Notes: generated by a model from the sequence alone, not told the origin. 64,000 bases of DNA from Gammaproteobacteria bacterium (GCA_016194635.1 JACQBC010000030.1:62001-126000); one strand, 5' to 3'. Counted from the stretch's first letter, positions 25,584 to 37,526 are shown. A program made the numbers and translations.

Positions 25584-26572
25584 ACGAACCTACCCAACCC
25601 AGCACGGCAACCGATAAACTTGCCCAAGCCGCCGCTATTGGTAATCGAATTAAGGCCGAAATCAATAAAGCCTTTATCGGCCAGTCACAAGTCGTGGAGC
25701 AGATCCTGCTGGCGCTGTTCGCAGGCGGCCACGTGTTGATCGAAGGTGTTCCGGGTTTGGGTAAAACCCTGTTGGTGCGCGCGCTGGCCAAAACCTTTGA
25801 CGGCAGCTTTACACGGATCCAATTTACTCCGGACCTGATGCCCTCCGATGTCACCGGCCACGCGATGTATGATCTGAAGAGCGATCAATTCCGGATCCGC
25901 AAAGGCCCGGTGTTTACCAATTTATTACTCGCCGATGAAATCAATCGCGCCCCGGCCAAGACCCAAGCCGCGTTACTGGAGTGTATGCAAGAAGCGCAAG
26001 TCACCATTGAAGGACAGGCCCTCACCCTACCAACACCGTTCATGACCTTGGCGACCCAAAACCCGATCGAACAAGAAGGCACCTACCCACTGCCCGAGGC
26101 GCAATTGGATCGTTTTCTACTTAAGGTTTTGATAAGTTACCCCAACGAAGCAGAAGAAAAAGCCATGCTCACCGCGGTGACCTCCGGCCAAGTCGGCGAT
26201 ACGTTAAATGTCTCGGCGGTTAATACCCTGATAAAACCCGCTACTATTACGACGCTGCAGCAAATAGTGTCCACCCTCATAGTGGATGAACGCGTCAGTG
26301 AATACGCGGTGCGCATTACCCGCAAAACCCGCGAATGGCCGGGTATCGCCATGGGCGCAGGCCCACGCGGCGGCCTGGCCCTGGTCCGCACCGCCCGCGC
26401 CAAGGCGCTCCTGGCAGGGCGCGATTTTGTAACCCCGGATGATATTAAAAATGTGGCCCTACCCGCCTTACGTCATCGCGTTAGCCTCGCGCCTGAATTG
26501 GAAATTGAAGGACACCACCCCGACGATATCTTAACGGCGCTATTAGAGAAGATTGAGGCCCCACGCAAGTGA
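25580..26572 (+). CDS. MoxR-family AAA+ ATPase
   Basis: The 330-residue ATPase has Walker A GVPGLGKTLL, Walker B LLADEINRAPAKTQAALLE, sensor 1 ATQNPIEQEGTYPLPEAQLDRF and the C-terminal lid with GPRGGLAL. MoxR proteins act as chaperone-like ATPases that mature or activate protein complexes, usually with a VWA or DUF58 partner, here the next gene. It overlaps its neighbours by 4 bases on both sides (ATGA upstream, GTGA downstream), which indicates strict co-translation. Confidence 0.93.
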   Translation: MNEPTQPSTATDKLAQAAAIGNRIKAEINKAFIGQSQVVEQILLALFAGGHVLIEGVPGLGKTLLVRALAKTFDGSFTRIQFTPDLMPSDVTGHAMYDLKSDQFRIRKGPVFTNLLLADEINRAPAKTQAALLECMQEAQVTIEGQALTLPTPFMTLATQNPIEQEGTYPLPEAQLDRFLLKVLISYPNEAEEKAMLTAVTSGQVGDTLNVSAVNTLIKPATITTLQQIVSTLIVDERVSEYAVRITRKTREWPGIAMGAGPRGGLALVRTARAKALLAGRDFVTPDDIKNVALPALRHRVSLAPELEIEGHHPDDILTALLEKIEAPRK

Positions 26573-27873
26573 GGCCCTCCGGTGTCGCTTTAACCCTCGC
26601 CTTACTGTGGTGTGCGATTGGCGTTGCCGTCGCCATCGTACCGGGCTGGCAGTGGTTATGGTATGGCAGCGGTGTAGTAATCCTGCTCGCGCTACTGATC
26701 GATCTGTGGTTACTGATCTTTGCACCCATTCCCAAGGTACAACGGCATGTCGCAGGCTCACTGCCGGTGGGCGTATGGAGCCCGGTGCGCATACGGATAG
26801 ATAATCCGGGTCGCAGTCGCGTACGGCTCGATGTGTTTGATCATTACCCGGCCATCTGTGATATTGAGGCCTTACCGCAACGCATCCAGATTGCGCCTCA
26901 AGCCTGGACCGATATGTCGTATCGGATCCGTCCCAATGAACGCGGTGAACAGCAATTCGCTCAAACCCAAGTATTGATCCATTCCCCGCTGCGGATCTGG
27001 CGACGCAACCGTTACCTAGGCAGTACGTTCACGATTCGGGTTTATCCTAATTTCGCCAGCATGGTGAATTACGCCTTGTTCGCGACCGAAAACCGCCTGA
27101 GTCTGTTAGGCATACGCAAACGCCGCCGCCGCGGTGAAGGCTTGGATTTTCATCAACTGCGTGAATACCGTGAGGGTGACGCCCTGCGCCAGATCGATTG
27201 GAAGGCCACCTCGCGCCTGAAACGGCTTATTTCACGCGAATATCAGGACGAACGCGATCAACAGGTGGTATTTCTGATCGATTGTGGCCGGCGTATGCTC
27301 GCCAAGGATGGCGATTTAGCCCATTTTGACCACGCCCTCAACGCCATATTATTACTTTCGTATGTCGCGTTACGCCAAGGGGACGCGGTGGGGTTTTTGG
27401 CCTTTGCCGGAATGGAACGGTTTCTTGCCCCGATCAAGGGCAACCCGTCTATCAATGTAATGTTAAACAGCGTTTATGATTTACAAGCCTCCAGTCACGT
27501 GCCCGACTATGCCCGCGCCTCCACCGAATTGCTCAAACGTTTGCGCAAACGTTCCTTGGTCGTATTGATCACTAACCTGCGCGATGAAGACGCCGACGAA
27601 TTGCGCCCGGCGGTGAGTATTCTACGGCGCCAACATTTGGTGGTGCTGGCCAGTTTACAAGAACGTATTTTAACCGAAGTGCAAGAACAACCGATCCAAG
27701 ATTTTCACGGGGCCATCCGCTTGGCGGCAACCGATTTGTTTTTAGAAGAACGCCGCCAGGCGCACGAGGCATTAAAACATTACGGTGTCATGGTGCTCGA
27801 TGTGGCGCCTGAACAATTAGCCATCTCGCTGGTAAACCGTTATCTGGATATCAAACTCAGCGGCCGGTTGTAG
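26569..27873 (+). CDS. DUF58 protein, MoxR partner
   Basis: The 434-residue protein begins at a GTG overlapping the moxR stop. Two N-terminal helices (about 3-50) anchor it. The DUF58 core GEGLDFHQLREYREGDALRQIDWKAT follows at about 185-210, and a VWA-like domain starts FLIDCGRRMLA with DxG-x-x-M in place of a full MIDAS DxSxS. It is the last gene of the operon. DUF58 proteins pair with MoxR ATPases; the target complex here is unknown. Confidence 0.9.
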   Translation: MRPSGVALTLALLWCAIGVAVAIVPGWQWLWYGSGVVILLALLIDLWLLIFAPIPKVQRHVAGSLPVGVWSPVRIRIDNPGRSRVRLDVFDHYPAICDIEALPQRIQIAPQAWTDMSYRIRPNERGEQQFAQTQVLIHSPLRIWRRNRYLGSTFTIRVYPNFASMVNYALFATENRLSLLGIRKRRRRGEGLDFHQLREYREGDALRQIDWKATSRLKRLISREYQDERDQQVVFLIDCGRRMLAKDGDLAHFDHALNAILLLSYVALRQGDAVGFLAFAGMERFLAPIKGNPSINVMLNSVYDLQASSHVPDYARASTELLKRLRKRSLVVLITNLRDEDADELRPAVSILRRQHLVVLASLQERILTEVQEQPIQDFHGAIRLAATDLFLEERRQAHEALKHYGVMVLDVAPEQLAISLVNRYLDIKLSGRL

Positions 27874-27883
27874 ACCCGACCCG

Positions 27884-28387
27884 TTACCCACTGGCGGCAC
27901 TGCTTAACATCTCTCTAACTTCGGGTATGGTAATCAAGGCGGCATAATAAACGATGGTAAGCACCAAGGTTACCGCCATCACTATACTGGCCAACATCCA
28001 GAATTTCTTCTGCCGAAATAATACCTCAACCAATTGGTCTTGTTTACCGCTCATTACCAAACGGTCGATAGCGGAATTGAATTTTGTCAAAAATAATCCG
28101 AGTAAGAAATACACCACCGCGGCAACACTCACCACCAATCCTATGACTAAAAATAGCGAGGGCATTTTGCCGGCCTGCTCCAACTGGGTCATGGCCAGGG
28201 CACCTAGAAAAATCATTCCGCTGGCCAATACCAGCAACACGGTCATGATGAAAATGAGAATCACTATAAACAAAGACCAAGGTTTGGTACGACGTAGTTG
28301 GTCGACAATACCATGGCTTACCTCACCCCCGCTAACCTGGGTTATATCCGCCACCACCGCCTTGGGGGGTAAATAGTTATTCTCCAT
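27884..28387 (-). CDS. Small membrane protein, DUF5362-like
   Basis: The 167-residue protein has a cytoplasmic N-terminus (LRRTKPWSLFIVIL) and four predicted helices. It resembles the next upstream gene in layout: an Arg-x-Thr-Lys/Arg-x-Trp segment before the first helix and a late VLFRQKKFW cytoplasmic loop. Its start codon directly abuts the stop of the upstream gene (28388), so the two form a pair. The family assignment is by pattern and the function is unknown. It converges on the DUF58 gene with a 10-base gap. Confidence 0.75.
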   Translation of the reverse strand: MENNYLPPKAVVADITQVSGGEVSHGIVDQLRRTKPWSLFIVILIFIMTVLLVLASGMIFLGALAMTQLEQAGKMPSLFLVIGLVVSVAAVVYFLLGLFLTKFNSAIDRLVMSGKQDQLVEVLFRQKKFWMLASIVMAVTLVLTIVYYAALITIPEVREMLSSAASG

Positions 28388-28816
28388 TTAGGTGGTCCCT
28401 TGGCTGCTGGCGAGCATAGCCATAACCACGTACACCATCATGAGCAGCATAACGGCGATAAACACCACGGCGTAGATACCCGCGGTTTTCCAGTATTGGC
28501 GGTTGACATTGAGTGCGCTTTCCAATTCAGACGGCTGACCGGAGTGGAGGTACAAACCAACCCGGGACGCATACACAAATAAACAATACCCCAACAGGCT
28601 TTCAAAGATCACGTTCACCACCCCCAACGCCGCCGTCATATGTAACTCCTGCTCGCTGGTTTGCGGCAGGGTTAATAAATGCTGGTCCATCACCGCATCG
28701 ATAGTGGAAAATAACGATAACACGGCACTGGCGAAAAATAATGTCCCCGCAAAACGCACCCACGCGCGGGTACTGCGCAACACTGTGGAGATGTCTGCGC
28801 TTAAAGTGTCGGCCAT
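28388..28816 (-). CDS. Small membrane protein paralogous in layout to its neighbour, DUF5362-like
   Basis: The 142-residue protein has LRSTRAWVRFAGTLFF at residues 13-28 leading into the first of about four helices, with NRQYWKTAGIYAVVF in the C-terminal loop. This matches the arrangement of the downstream gene and of DUF5362-type proteins. The two are adjacent with no gap and probably form one membrane complex. The region 28817-28948 upstream contains no gene. Function is unknown. Confidence 0.72.
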   Translation of the reverse strand: MADTLSADISTVLRSTRAWVRFAGTLFFASAVLSLFSTIDAVMDQHLLTLPQTSEQELHMTAALGVVNVIFESLLGYCLFVYASRVGLYLHSGQPSELESALNVNRQYWKTAGIYAVVFIAVMLLMMVYVVMAMLASSQGTT

Positions 28817-28948
28817 GTTAGTTATTCCCCCGGTTTATTTTCAACCTTGCTATGATCATGAGTGCGGATAACAGCGTCATCTCCCCGGCCCCTATTAATA
28901 TTTATTGTGTGATTATAATACAACCCAGCGCCTTTGGCGTACAACAAA

Positions 28949-29752
28949 TCATCGGCTTGCGACACCCAGCACACGGCGCCACAGTATAAAATGCGCCTGA
29001 GTAACGGCCAATACTGCTGAGCGCGATTCTAACCCGCCCTGGAATACCGGTTCACCTTGCAAGCTACACGCGTAGCCACCGGCTTCTTCCAGGATCAAGG
29101 AGCCAGCGGCAAAATCCCATAACTGCTGCTTACCATGAACATATACCTGGGCGCGGCCCGCGGCAATCCAGCACCAATCCAACGCCACCGAACCAAAACT
29201 GCGCTGCGATCGATAGGGTGGCGCGCTCACAAGCTGCGCCGCCAACGGAGCAGGTAGACGTTTGAAATCCACGATAGCGAGTTGAATGGCTTCAGGGTGG
29301 GTTTGTTTGGCCAAGTGCAACGGTTGATCGTTTAACCACGCCCCCCGACCGCGCACCGCGCTAAACACTTCATCGAGCAGCGGATCGTATACCACCGCCA
29401 TTTCGATCTTATTTTCTACGAGCAACGCCACCGACACCGCGAAACAAGGTACGCCGCAACTAAAATTGCTTGTTCCGTCGAGGGGATCGACAATCCATAA
29501 ACCTGCGCGTTGCTGCGCGAATAAGGCCTGTTGTTGCTGTACGGGCATTTCTTCGCCCAATAATGCTATCTGCGGCCAGGCGGTGGCTAAGCGTATTGTT
29601 AACTGTTGCTGCATGGCGAGATCCGCTGCGGTTACGACGCTGCCATCGAGTTTCAGGTGGGCCTGAACCTGCCTGAACCGGGGCAGCAATTCTTGGCGCG
29701 CCACGGTCCGAATCAGTTGCACCAAGCGGGGAAGATCATTAGAATTTAACAC
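28949..29752 (-). CDS. Inositol-monophosphatase-family phosphatase
   Basis: The 267-residue protein has the family metal-binding motifs LLGEEMP (Glu), WIVDPLDGTSNF (DPxDGT) and WDFAAGSLILEEAGG (WDxAAG). It hydrolyses a sugar or nucleotide phosphate with Mg2+. The family includes SuhB, CysQ and fructose bisphosphatases, and the sequence alone does not settle the substrate. It starts at a GTG (29752) 28 bases downstream of rimI and is probably cotranscribed with it. Confidence 0.85.
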   Translation of the reverse strand: MLNSNDLPRLVQLIRTVARQELLPRFRQVQAHLKLDGSVVTAADLAMQQQLTIRLATAWPQIALLGEEMPVQQQQALFAQQRAGLWIVDPLDGTSNFSCGVPCFAVSVALLVENKIEMAVVYDPLLDEVFSAVRGRGAWLNDQPLHLAKQTHPEAIQLAIVDFKRLPAPLAAQLVSAPPYRSQRSFGSVALDWCWIAAGRAQVYVHGKQQLWDFAAGSLILEEAGGYACSLQGEPVFQGGLESRSAVLAVTQAHFILWRRVLGVASR

Positions 29753-29780
29753 GCAACGACCGAAGACAAATTATTAATCA

Positions 29781-30248
29781 CTATTTGATCAAGGCTAGGG
29801 CCATTATCATCGCATTCTCACGCCCACGTAAGGCCGGGTAATAATTTAAGCGAACCCCGACTTCATTAAAACCCATACTTTGATACAAGCTAATGGCGAC
29901 ATGATTGGAAGGGCGGACTTCCAATAACACCGTATCGACCTCGCATTGTCCGGCGAGGGTTAACAAATGCGATAAGAGTAATCTACCGATACCTTGGCCG
30001 CGGTAATCTTCCCGCACCACCAAGGTTAGAATATGGGCTTCTCCCGCTCCCTGGGACATCACCCCATAGGCAATAACGCGGTGGTTTACCTCATAGACCC
30101 AGCAGGAATAACCCACCTGCAAGCAATCGCGGAAAATACCGTAGCTCCAGGGAAAATCGTAACTGCTTTCCTCAATCAGCACGATCGCTTCAAGATCCGT
30201 GCTCAACATCGGGCGTAATACAAATTGGGGCTGGAGTACGGCGCTCAT
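29781..30248 (-). CDS. rimI: Ribosomal protein S18 alanine N-acetyltransferase RimI
   Basis: The 155-residue GNAT enzyme shows the acetyl-CoA loop VREDYRGQGIGRLLL (RxxGxG) and the C-terminal VRPSNHVAISLYQSMGFNEVGVRLNYY, which is characteristic of RimI. It acetylates the N-terminal alanine of ribosomal protein S18. It follows the uracil-DNA glycosylase gene by 63 bases in the same direction, a common arrangement. Confidence 0.88.
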   Translation of the reverse strand: MSAVLQPQFVLRPMLSTDLEAIVLIEESSYDFPWSYGIFRDCLQVGYSCWVYEVNHRVIAYGVMSQGAGEAHILTLVVREDYRGQGIGRLLLSHLLTLAGQCEVDTVLLEVRPSNHVAISLYQSMGFNEVGVRLNYYPALRGRENAMIMALALIK

Positions 30249-30311
30249 GGTGTCTAGGTTGCCAGTAACGGTGTTAATAACTTAGGCCAAATAGCGCACA
30301 AAATGCAAGTG

Positions 30312-31073
30312 TTATTTGGTCGTCTCGCGCAAGGTATTACGTATATACAATAAATCTTCCCAGGCTTTGCGTTTGTCTTGGGGTGAACGTAATAAATACG
30401 CCGGGTGGTAGGTCACAATCAACGGAACCCCCAAGCCCTCGGGGTGATGCTGCTTCTGGCGTAACCTCACTAAAGGTGTGTCCGTTTTGAGCAGCCGCTG
30501 GGCCGCAATACGTCCCAGGGCCACCAGTAAACGAGGCTGAACGATTTCAATTTGACGTTGCAGGTAAGGCCAACACTGCGCCGCTTCCTCGGGTTTAGGG
30601 TCACGGTTATTCGGCGGACGGCATTTCAATATATTGGCGATATACACCTGGCTGCGTTGCAGCTCTATCGCCAGCAACATCTGATTCAAAAGCTGCCCGG
30701 CACGCCCCACAAACGGTTCCCCCTGTCGATCTTCCTCCGCGCCGGGAGCCTCGCCAATGAACATCAATTGCGCCTTGGGATCGCCCACCCCAAATACGGT
30801 TTGAGTACGTGTCTGGTGCAGCCCACAGGCGGTACAACCACGCACCGCCGTTTGTAATGCCGCCCAATCTAACAAGGTTAGTTGAGTCGGAGAATTGCTT
30901 GGAGGGGTGAGAGGTATTGGTTCTTGAACTTGACTAAGCGATTTATCTTCCGGATCGGGTGTTATCGCGCCGGCGGCTGTCGTCAATAATTGCACACACG
31001 GCGCATCCTGCCTCTGATAAACATCAATACCCATCGCATGTAAATAACTTCGTTGTTTGTCGGACAGCAGCAT
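30312..31073 (-). CDS. Uracil-DNA glycosylase, family 4/5 type
   Basis: With the ATG at 31073 ([17 protein letters not shown]) the product has 253 residues. A variable N-terminal part is followed by the catalytic domain. This has four cysteines for a 4Fe-4S cluster (CTACGLH, then ILKC and the AAQC helix), motif 1 [20 protein letters not shown] and motif 2 [10 protein letters not shown]. The enzyme removes uracil from DNA. A longer frame to 31169 is less likely because its extra residues do not resemble the family. The gene precedes rimI. Confidence 0.87.
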   Translation of the reverse strand: MLLSDKQRSYLHAMGIDVYQRQDAPCVQLLTTAAGAITPDPEDKSLSQVQEPIPLTPPSNSPTQLTLLDWAALQTAVRGCTACGLHQTRTQTVFGVGDPKAQLMFIGEAPGAEEDRQGEPFVGRAGQLLNQMLLAIELQRSQVYIANILKCRPPNNRDPKPEEAAQCWPYLQRQIEIVQPRLLVALGRIAAQRLLKTDTPLVRLRQKQHHPEGLGVPLIVTYHPAYLLRSPQDKRKAWEDLLYIRNTLRETTK

Positions 31074-31238
31074 TGTCATACACACCATTTTATGTAGGTC
31101 ACCCTCGGTAGTGTTGTGCCGAGGGACGTATTTACGGCGGGTCACACCCGGTGGGAACGCCTGCACCACCGATGCAACCCCTAACGCGTCAATTTACTCC
31201 GTTAGAAATAACAAGTTGTTAGTAACCATGTTCTATCG

Positions 31239-31372
31239 TACTAATGAGGCGTATGGAAAGGCTACCCACCCACCAAGACCGTCCGCCGCAGGGATGCTGC
31301 TGTCGAGCCTACAGGGAGGTATTGACGGCGTGTCTTGGTGGAGGGGTATCCTTTCCATGTGACTCAGTAATA
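31239..31372 (+). repeat. Structured palindromic repeat, copy 1 (134 bp)
   Basis: The segment matches 40449-40580 over its full length. Both begin TACTAATGAGG and end GTAATA. Inner arms GGAAAGG...ACCAAGAC and GTCTTGGT...CCTTTCC pair across the element, so the whole folds into one long hairpin with a branched tip containing GCCGCAGGGATGCTGCTG and GAGCCTACAGGG. The ends are imperfect inverted repeats with TA at both borders. It lies between leuA and the uracil-DNA glycosylase gene, outside any gene. A non-autonomous mobile element (MITE) or a REP-like RNA structure are both possible. Confidence 0.75.
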
Positions 31373-31414
31373 TGTTTCCGTTTTAATACAACTATATTTG
31401 AACAACACGGCCCT

Positions 31415-32962
31415 TCACACATCTCCGGTTTGCGGATTGGCGCTCGGCGGCCTCGAACCAATTTTATTCAGCGCATTAATATACGCCTTGGCCGAGGCAA
31501 TCACGATATCGGTATCCGCACCCTGACCATTCACAATCCGCCCGGCCTTCTCCAACCGCACCGTCACCTCGCCCTGTGCATCCGTACCGGTGGTAATATT
31601 ATTCACCGAATACAATAACAATTGGCAGCCACTGGCCACAATCGATTCAATCGCCTTAAACGACGCATCCACCGGCCCCCCGCCATCGGCGGTGGCGGTT
31701 TTTTCCTGGTTGTCGATGACCATGTTAATTCTAGCGCGTGGGGTCTCACCGGTCTCCGAGCAAACCCGCAGGGCCACTAACTGGATATGTTCATTTTCGG
31801 CTTCCAGGTTAGCCTCGGTCACCAAGGCTTGTAAATCGTCGTCGTAGATTTCGTGTTTTTTATCCGCAAGGTCCTTAAAACGGCCAAACGCCTCGTTGAG
31901 TTGCGCCTCGGAATTAAACTCAATGCCCAGTTCTTTCAACCGGGTGCGAAACGCGTTACGGCCGGAATGTTTGCCCATCACCATGCGATTCGCCGACCAG
32001 CCCACGTCCTCGGCGCGCATGATTTCATATGTCTCGCGATTTTTGAGCACGCCGTCTTGGTGAATACCCGATTCGTGCGCAAAGGCATTGGCGCCCACAA
32101 TCGCTTTATTGGGTTGCACGGGAAAACCGGTGATGCCCGACACCAATCGCGAGCAATGCAAGATTTGGGTGGTATCTAAATGATCGACGCTACAGGGGAA
32201 AACGTCTTTGCGGGTTTTCACCGCCATCACGATCTCTTCCAGCGCGGCATTACCGGCGCGTTCACCCAGCCCGTTGATCGTACATTCCACTTGACGCGCG
32301 CCGTTCAAAACCGCCGCCAACGAATTAGAAACCGCCAATCCTAAATCGTTATGACAATGTACTGAGAAGACGGCCTTATCCGCATTGGGAATGCGCTCGC
32401 GCAATTGTTGGATCAACCGACCAAAATATTCGGGGATGTTATAGCCCACGGTATCGGGAATATTGATGGTCCGCGCGCCGGCGGTAATCGCCGCCTCCAC
32501 CACCCGGCATAAAAATTCCAATTCCGACCGGCCCGCATCCTCGGGCGAAAATTCAACGTTATCGGTATAGTGGCGGGCCTTTTTCACCGCCTTCACCGCC
32601 TGGGCTAAGACCTGATCGGGTTCCATACGCAATTTCATTTTCATATGGATCGGTGAAGTCGCGATGAAGGTGTGGATCCGCGCCGAATTAGCCTCTTTAA
32701 GAGCCTCACCGGCCCGTTCGACATCCTTATCTAGGGCGCGGGCCAAGCCGCACACGGTGCTGTCCTTAATCGCACGGGCCACGGCTTGGACCGCCTCGAA
32801 ATCGCCGGGGCTGGCAATGGGGAATCCCGCCTCGATGATATCCACGCGCATGCGTTCCAAGGCCTTGGCGATACGGACCTTCTCGTCCTTGGTCATGGAT
32901 GCGCCGGGACTTTGTTCCCCGTCACGCAAGGTGGTATCAAAGATAAATAATTTGTCGCTCAT
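31415..32962 (-). CDS. leuA: 2-isopropylmalate synthase
   Basis: From the ATG at 32962 ([23 protein letters not shown]) the product has 515 residues, close to E. coli LeuA (523). The DTTLRDGEQ motif, [18 protein letters not shown] and [15 protein letters not shown] mark the catalytic TIM barrel, and the C-terminal third is the leucine-feedback domain. It condenses acetyl-CoA with 2-oxoisovalerate in leucine synthesis. GGAG lies 7 bases upstream of the chosen ATG; an adjacent ATG at 32965 is an alternative. It follows ilvI-ilvH-ilvC-pssA on the same strand after a 250-base gap that may hold its own promoter or leader. Confidence 0.95.
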   Translation of the reverse strand: MSDKLFIFDTTLRDGEQSPGASMTKDEKVRIAKALERMRVDIIEAGFPIASPGDFEAVQAVARAIKDSTVCGLARALDKDVERAGEALKEANSARIHTFIATSPIHMKMKLRMEPDQVLAQAVKAVKKARHYTDNVEFSPEDAGRSELEFLCRVVEAAITAGARTINIPDTVGYNIPEYFGRLIQQLRERIPNADKAVFSVHCHNDLGLAVSNSLAAVLNGARQVECTINGLGERAGNAALEEIVMAVKTRKDVFPCSVDHLDTTQILHCSRLVSGITGFPVQPNKAIVGANAFAHESGIHQDGVLKNRETYEIMRAEDVGWSANRMVMGKHSGRNAFRTRLKELGIEFNSEAQLNEAFGRFKDLADKKHEIYDDDLQALVTEANLEAENEHIQLVALRVCSETGETPRARINMVIDNQEKTATADGGGPVDASFKAIESIVASGCQLLLYSVNNITTGTDAQGEVTVRLEKAGRIVNGQGADTDIVIASAKAYINALNKIGSRPPSANPQTGDV

Positions 32963-33215
32963 CATAATGCTCCGTTTCAACCCACCGGGCACGGCCAAGC
33001 GGGCGATATTGGGTGGAAACTATACTGGAATTTGGGGTGCGCTGGTTAGCGCAAACGTAGGTGAGTTGCCCTGCCGGGCAGCAGTCGCAGCGATACGCGG
33101 TGGGATAGCGCCCAGACAACCCCCACCGCGTGACGGTGAGCAGCGTGTTGCATGGGTTGTTTAGTCGTCATGAGCGTCAGTATGATATTGGCTTAACGTC
33201 TTTAAATATAGGAGG
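32963..33215 (-). other. pssA-leuA gap, possible leader region
   Basis: No gene is evident. On the minus strand an ATG near 33170 opens about 45 codons with a few leucines (SLRLLPG, then LRLR before the stop), which could be a leader, but there is no run of leucine codons and no hairpin with a T-run. I see no firm evidence for attenuation here. Confidence 0.25.
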
Positions 33216-33995
33216 TTATGGTTTTTTTTCCAAGTTTTTAGTGCTCAGTTGCGCCGCAACCTTGCGTTGCATACGTTTATGCTGCAATTGCCATAAAGTA
33301 ATCACCGGACCGGATAAGGCATAGAGTAAAAACAAGACGAACAATACCAAGGGGGGATCGCTGTTGATCACAGCCAGCGCCATCATCAACGCCACGATGA
33401 CCACAAACGGTACCTTGCTGCGAAAATCAAACCCCTTAAAGCTGTGGTAACGGATATTACTCACCATCAGGACTCCGGCAGTGACGGTAAAGACCATCGC
33501 CAGCACATTCATGTGACGGATATTCAGCTCATAGGTGTAACCCAGCCAGACAAACCCGGTCACTATCGCCGCGGCCGAGGGGCTGGGTAAGCCTTGAAAA
33601 AACCGCTTATCAGCCACGCCAACCTGGGTATTAAATCGCGCCAATCGCAACGCGGCCGCTGCGGTGTAAATGAATGCCGCCACCCAACCCATTTTTCCCA
33701 AGGTGCGGAGCGACCATTCATACATCACCAAGGCCGGCGCCAGACCAAACGAGACCATGTCGGCCAGGCTGTCGTATTCCGCGCCAAAATCGCTTTGGGT
33801 GTTGGTCCAGCGGGCCACACGCCCGTCCAGGCCATCGAGCACCATAGCCACAAAGATGGCGATGGCGGCAGACTCAAACTTTCCTTGGGTCGCGCCCACA
33901 ATGGCGTAAAACCCGGAGAATAACGCGGCCGTGGTAAAAAGATTGGGTAAAAAATAAATGCCACGGCGGCGCGGTTTGTTGGATTCAGGGTGCAT
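33216..33995 (-). CDS. pssA: CDP-diacylglycerol-serine O-phosphatidyltransferase
   Basis: The 259-residue membrane enzyme (ATG at 33995, MHPESNKPRRRGIYFLPNLFT) carries the CDP-alcohol transferase motif DGLDGRVARWTNTQSDFGAEYDSLAD, in which all the conserved Asp, Gly and Arg residues are present. It makes phosphatidylserine, the precursor of phosphatidylethanolamine. It sits between ilvC and leuA, a position seen in many proteobacteria. A second ATG at 34001 adds two residues. It follows ilvC by 14 bases. Confidence 0.92.
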   Translation of the reverse strand: MHPESNKPRRRGIYFLPNLFTTAALFSGFYAIVGATQGKFESAAIAIFVAMVLDGLDGRVARWTNTQSDFGAEYDSLADMVSFGLAPALVMYEWSLRTLGKMGWVAAFIYTAAAALRLARFNTQVGVADKRFFQGLPSPSAAAIVTGFVWLGYTYELNIRHMNVLAMVFTVTAGVLMVSNIRYHSFKGFDFRSKVPFVVIVALMMALAVINSDPPLVLFVLFLLYALSGPVITLWQLQHKRMQRKVAAQLSTKNLEKKP

Positions 33996-34009
33996 GTCCA
34001 CAGTGTATG

Positions 34010-35569
<1,560 letters not shown>

Positions 35570-35570
<1 letters not shown>

Positions 35571-37288
35571 TAGGCCAACTCCCGTTCCGAGGACAAGTGC
35601 ATTTCATTATGCGCCTTACCAGCGGCAATCATCGGATAGACATTTTCTTTCTGATCAGTGATGAAATCCAGGAATACCAAGCGGTTCTTCAGCGCAAACG
35701 CTTCTTTGAGCGCGGCTTCGACCTCACCCGGCTTATCGATACGCATACCGACATGGCCATAACTTTCGGCCAGTTTGACAAAATCCGGCAGGGCTTCCAT
35801 GTAGGAGTGTGAGTAACGGCTTTCGTAGAAAAATTCCTGCCACTGCCGCACCATGCCCATGTAGCGATTATTCAAATTGATAACCTTCACCGGCAGGCTG
35901 TATTGCATCGCCGTGGATAATTCCTGGATACACATCTGAATACTCGCCTCCCCGGTGACGCAGGCCACCGTAGCCTTGGGATGGGCTAATTGCACCCCCA
36001 GGGCGGCGGGCAGGCCAAACCCCATCGTGCCTAGGCCGCCGGAGTTGATCCAACGCAGCGGTTGATTAAATTTATAAAATTGCGCGGCCCACATCTGGTG
36101 TTGACCCACGTCCGAGGTGATGTAGGCTTCGCCCTGGGTTATCTCGTACAATTTTTCAATAACCGCTTGCGGTTTGATCAACTTGCTGGCGCGGTCGTAG
36201 CGTAGGCAGTCTTTACCGCGCCACGCATCGATTTGCTTCCACCAGGCGGCTAACGCCGTGGCATCGGGTTTACGCTTGTTGTCCTGCAATAAGGTGATCA
36301 TGTCAATCAAGACGTGTTTGACATCGCCGACGATCGGAACATCCACCCGCACGGTTTTGGAAATCGAAGCCGGATCAATGTCAATGTGAATAATCTTTGC
36401 ATGCGGGCAAAACAGCTTGGTATCGCCGGTAACCCGGTCATCAAAGCGCGCACCCACCGCCAGTAACACATCACACTCATGCATGGCCATATTGGCTTCG
36501 TAGGTACCGTGCATGCCCAACATCCCGATAAACTGCTTGTCGGTGGCGGGATAGCTACCCAGTCCCATAAGGGTATTGGTGATGGGATAACCCAAACGAC
36601 GGGTGAAATCGGTCAATTCTTTGGAGGCATGGCTCCATACGACCCCCCCGCCGGTATAAATCATGGGTTGCTTGGCGGCGAGCACTAACTCCAAGGCGCG
36701 TTTTATCTGGCCCGGATCCCCCTGCGGGGACGGCTGGTAAGACCGTAGACTCACCGACGCGGGGTAGAGATACGGGATTTTAATCTTGGGATCGGTGATG
36801 TTCTTGGGAATGTCCACAACCACGGGACCGGGACGGCCAGTGGTGGCAATGTAAAAGGCTTTTTTCAGCGTAGCCGCCAAGTCATGGGCATTTTTCACTA
36901 GAAAATTATGCTTCACACAGGGACGGGTGATGCCCACCGCATCCACTTCTTGAAACGCATCCGAACCGATCGAGGTTGTCGATACCTGACCGGTGAGCAC
37001 CACCATGGGAATCGAATCCATATAGGCCGTGGCAATCCCGGTCACCGCATTGGTGGCTCCCGGCCCCGAGGTGACCAGCACCACCCCCGGTTTGCCGGTG
37101 GAACGCGCATAACCGTCGGCCGCGTGGGTTGCCCCTTGCTCGTGGCGTACTAGGATGTGCCGGACCGCTTCTTGTTGGAACAGGGCATCGTAAATGTGCA
37201 GCACCGCCCCGCCGGGGTAACCAAACACATACTCAACACCCTCATCTTTGAGGAACTGGACAATGATTTCGGCCCCACTTAACTGCAC
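35570..37288 (-). CDS. ilvI: Acetolactate synthase large (catalytic) subunit
   Basis: The 572-residue thiamine-diphosphate enzyme begins [27 protein letters not shown] with the catalytic glutamate in [15 protein letters not shown], and has the cofactor motif near [12 protein letters not shown] (GD in most enzymes is GE here) and [13 protein letters not shown]. It makes acetolactate and acetohydroxybutyrate. It is the first gene of the ilvI-ilvH-ilvC-pssA-leuA unit. Two hairpins precede the start, suggesting attenuation. Confidence 0.95.
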
Positions 37289-37311
37289 GACATAAACTCC
37301 TCACGACTCAT

Positions 37312-37335
37312 AAAAAAATGCCCGTAAACCGGGCC
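37312..37335 (-). terminator. Terminator-like hairpin 24 bases ahead of ilvI
   Basis: On the minus strand GCCCG-GTTTA-CGGGC (37334-37320) is followed by A and seven T's (37318-37312), a textbook intrinsic terminator lying between promoter and start codon. Such a position indicates attenuation of the ilv operon rather than an end of transcription. Confidence 0.75.
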
Positions 37336-37349
37336 TGTTATCCCACCGA

Positions 37350-37395
37350 AAAACCAGTAAAACTACTGATTTTGGGTGTGAAGGTCAAGGAACAT
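37350..37395 (-). promoter_or_regulatory. Upstream hairpin and possible leader peptide of the ilv operon
   Basis: On the minus strand AAAATCAGTA (37373-37364) pairs with TACTGGTTTT (37359-37350) around GTTT. A ten-codon frame from an ATG at 37395, MFLDLHTQNQ, ends inside the first arm of this stem. It has two CTT leucine codons but no run of branched-chain codons, so its role as a classical leader is uncertain. Confidence 0.4.
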
Positions 37396-37526
37396 CACAT
37401 ATATTTTATCCACGGACGATACCTCGGAGGAGGGGGTTTGGCCGTTGGGTTGACTGAATCACGTTTTAGAAGGGTGATTACCCCGATTCAGTAGGCAAAT
37501 CTGAATATTTGATTTATCCTTCATGC

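Noticed and set aside
32963-33215. Leucine attenuator ahead of leuA
   Set aside because: The open frame has scattered leucines only and no terminator hairpin with a T-run is present.
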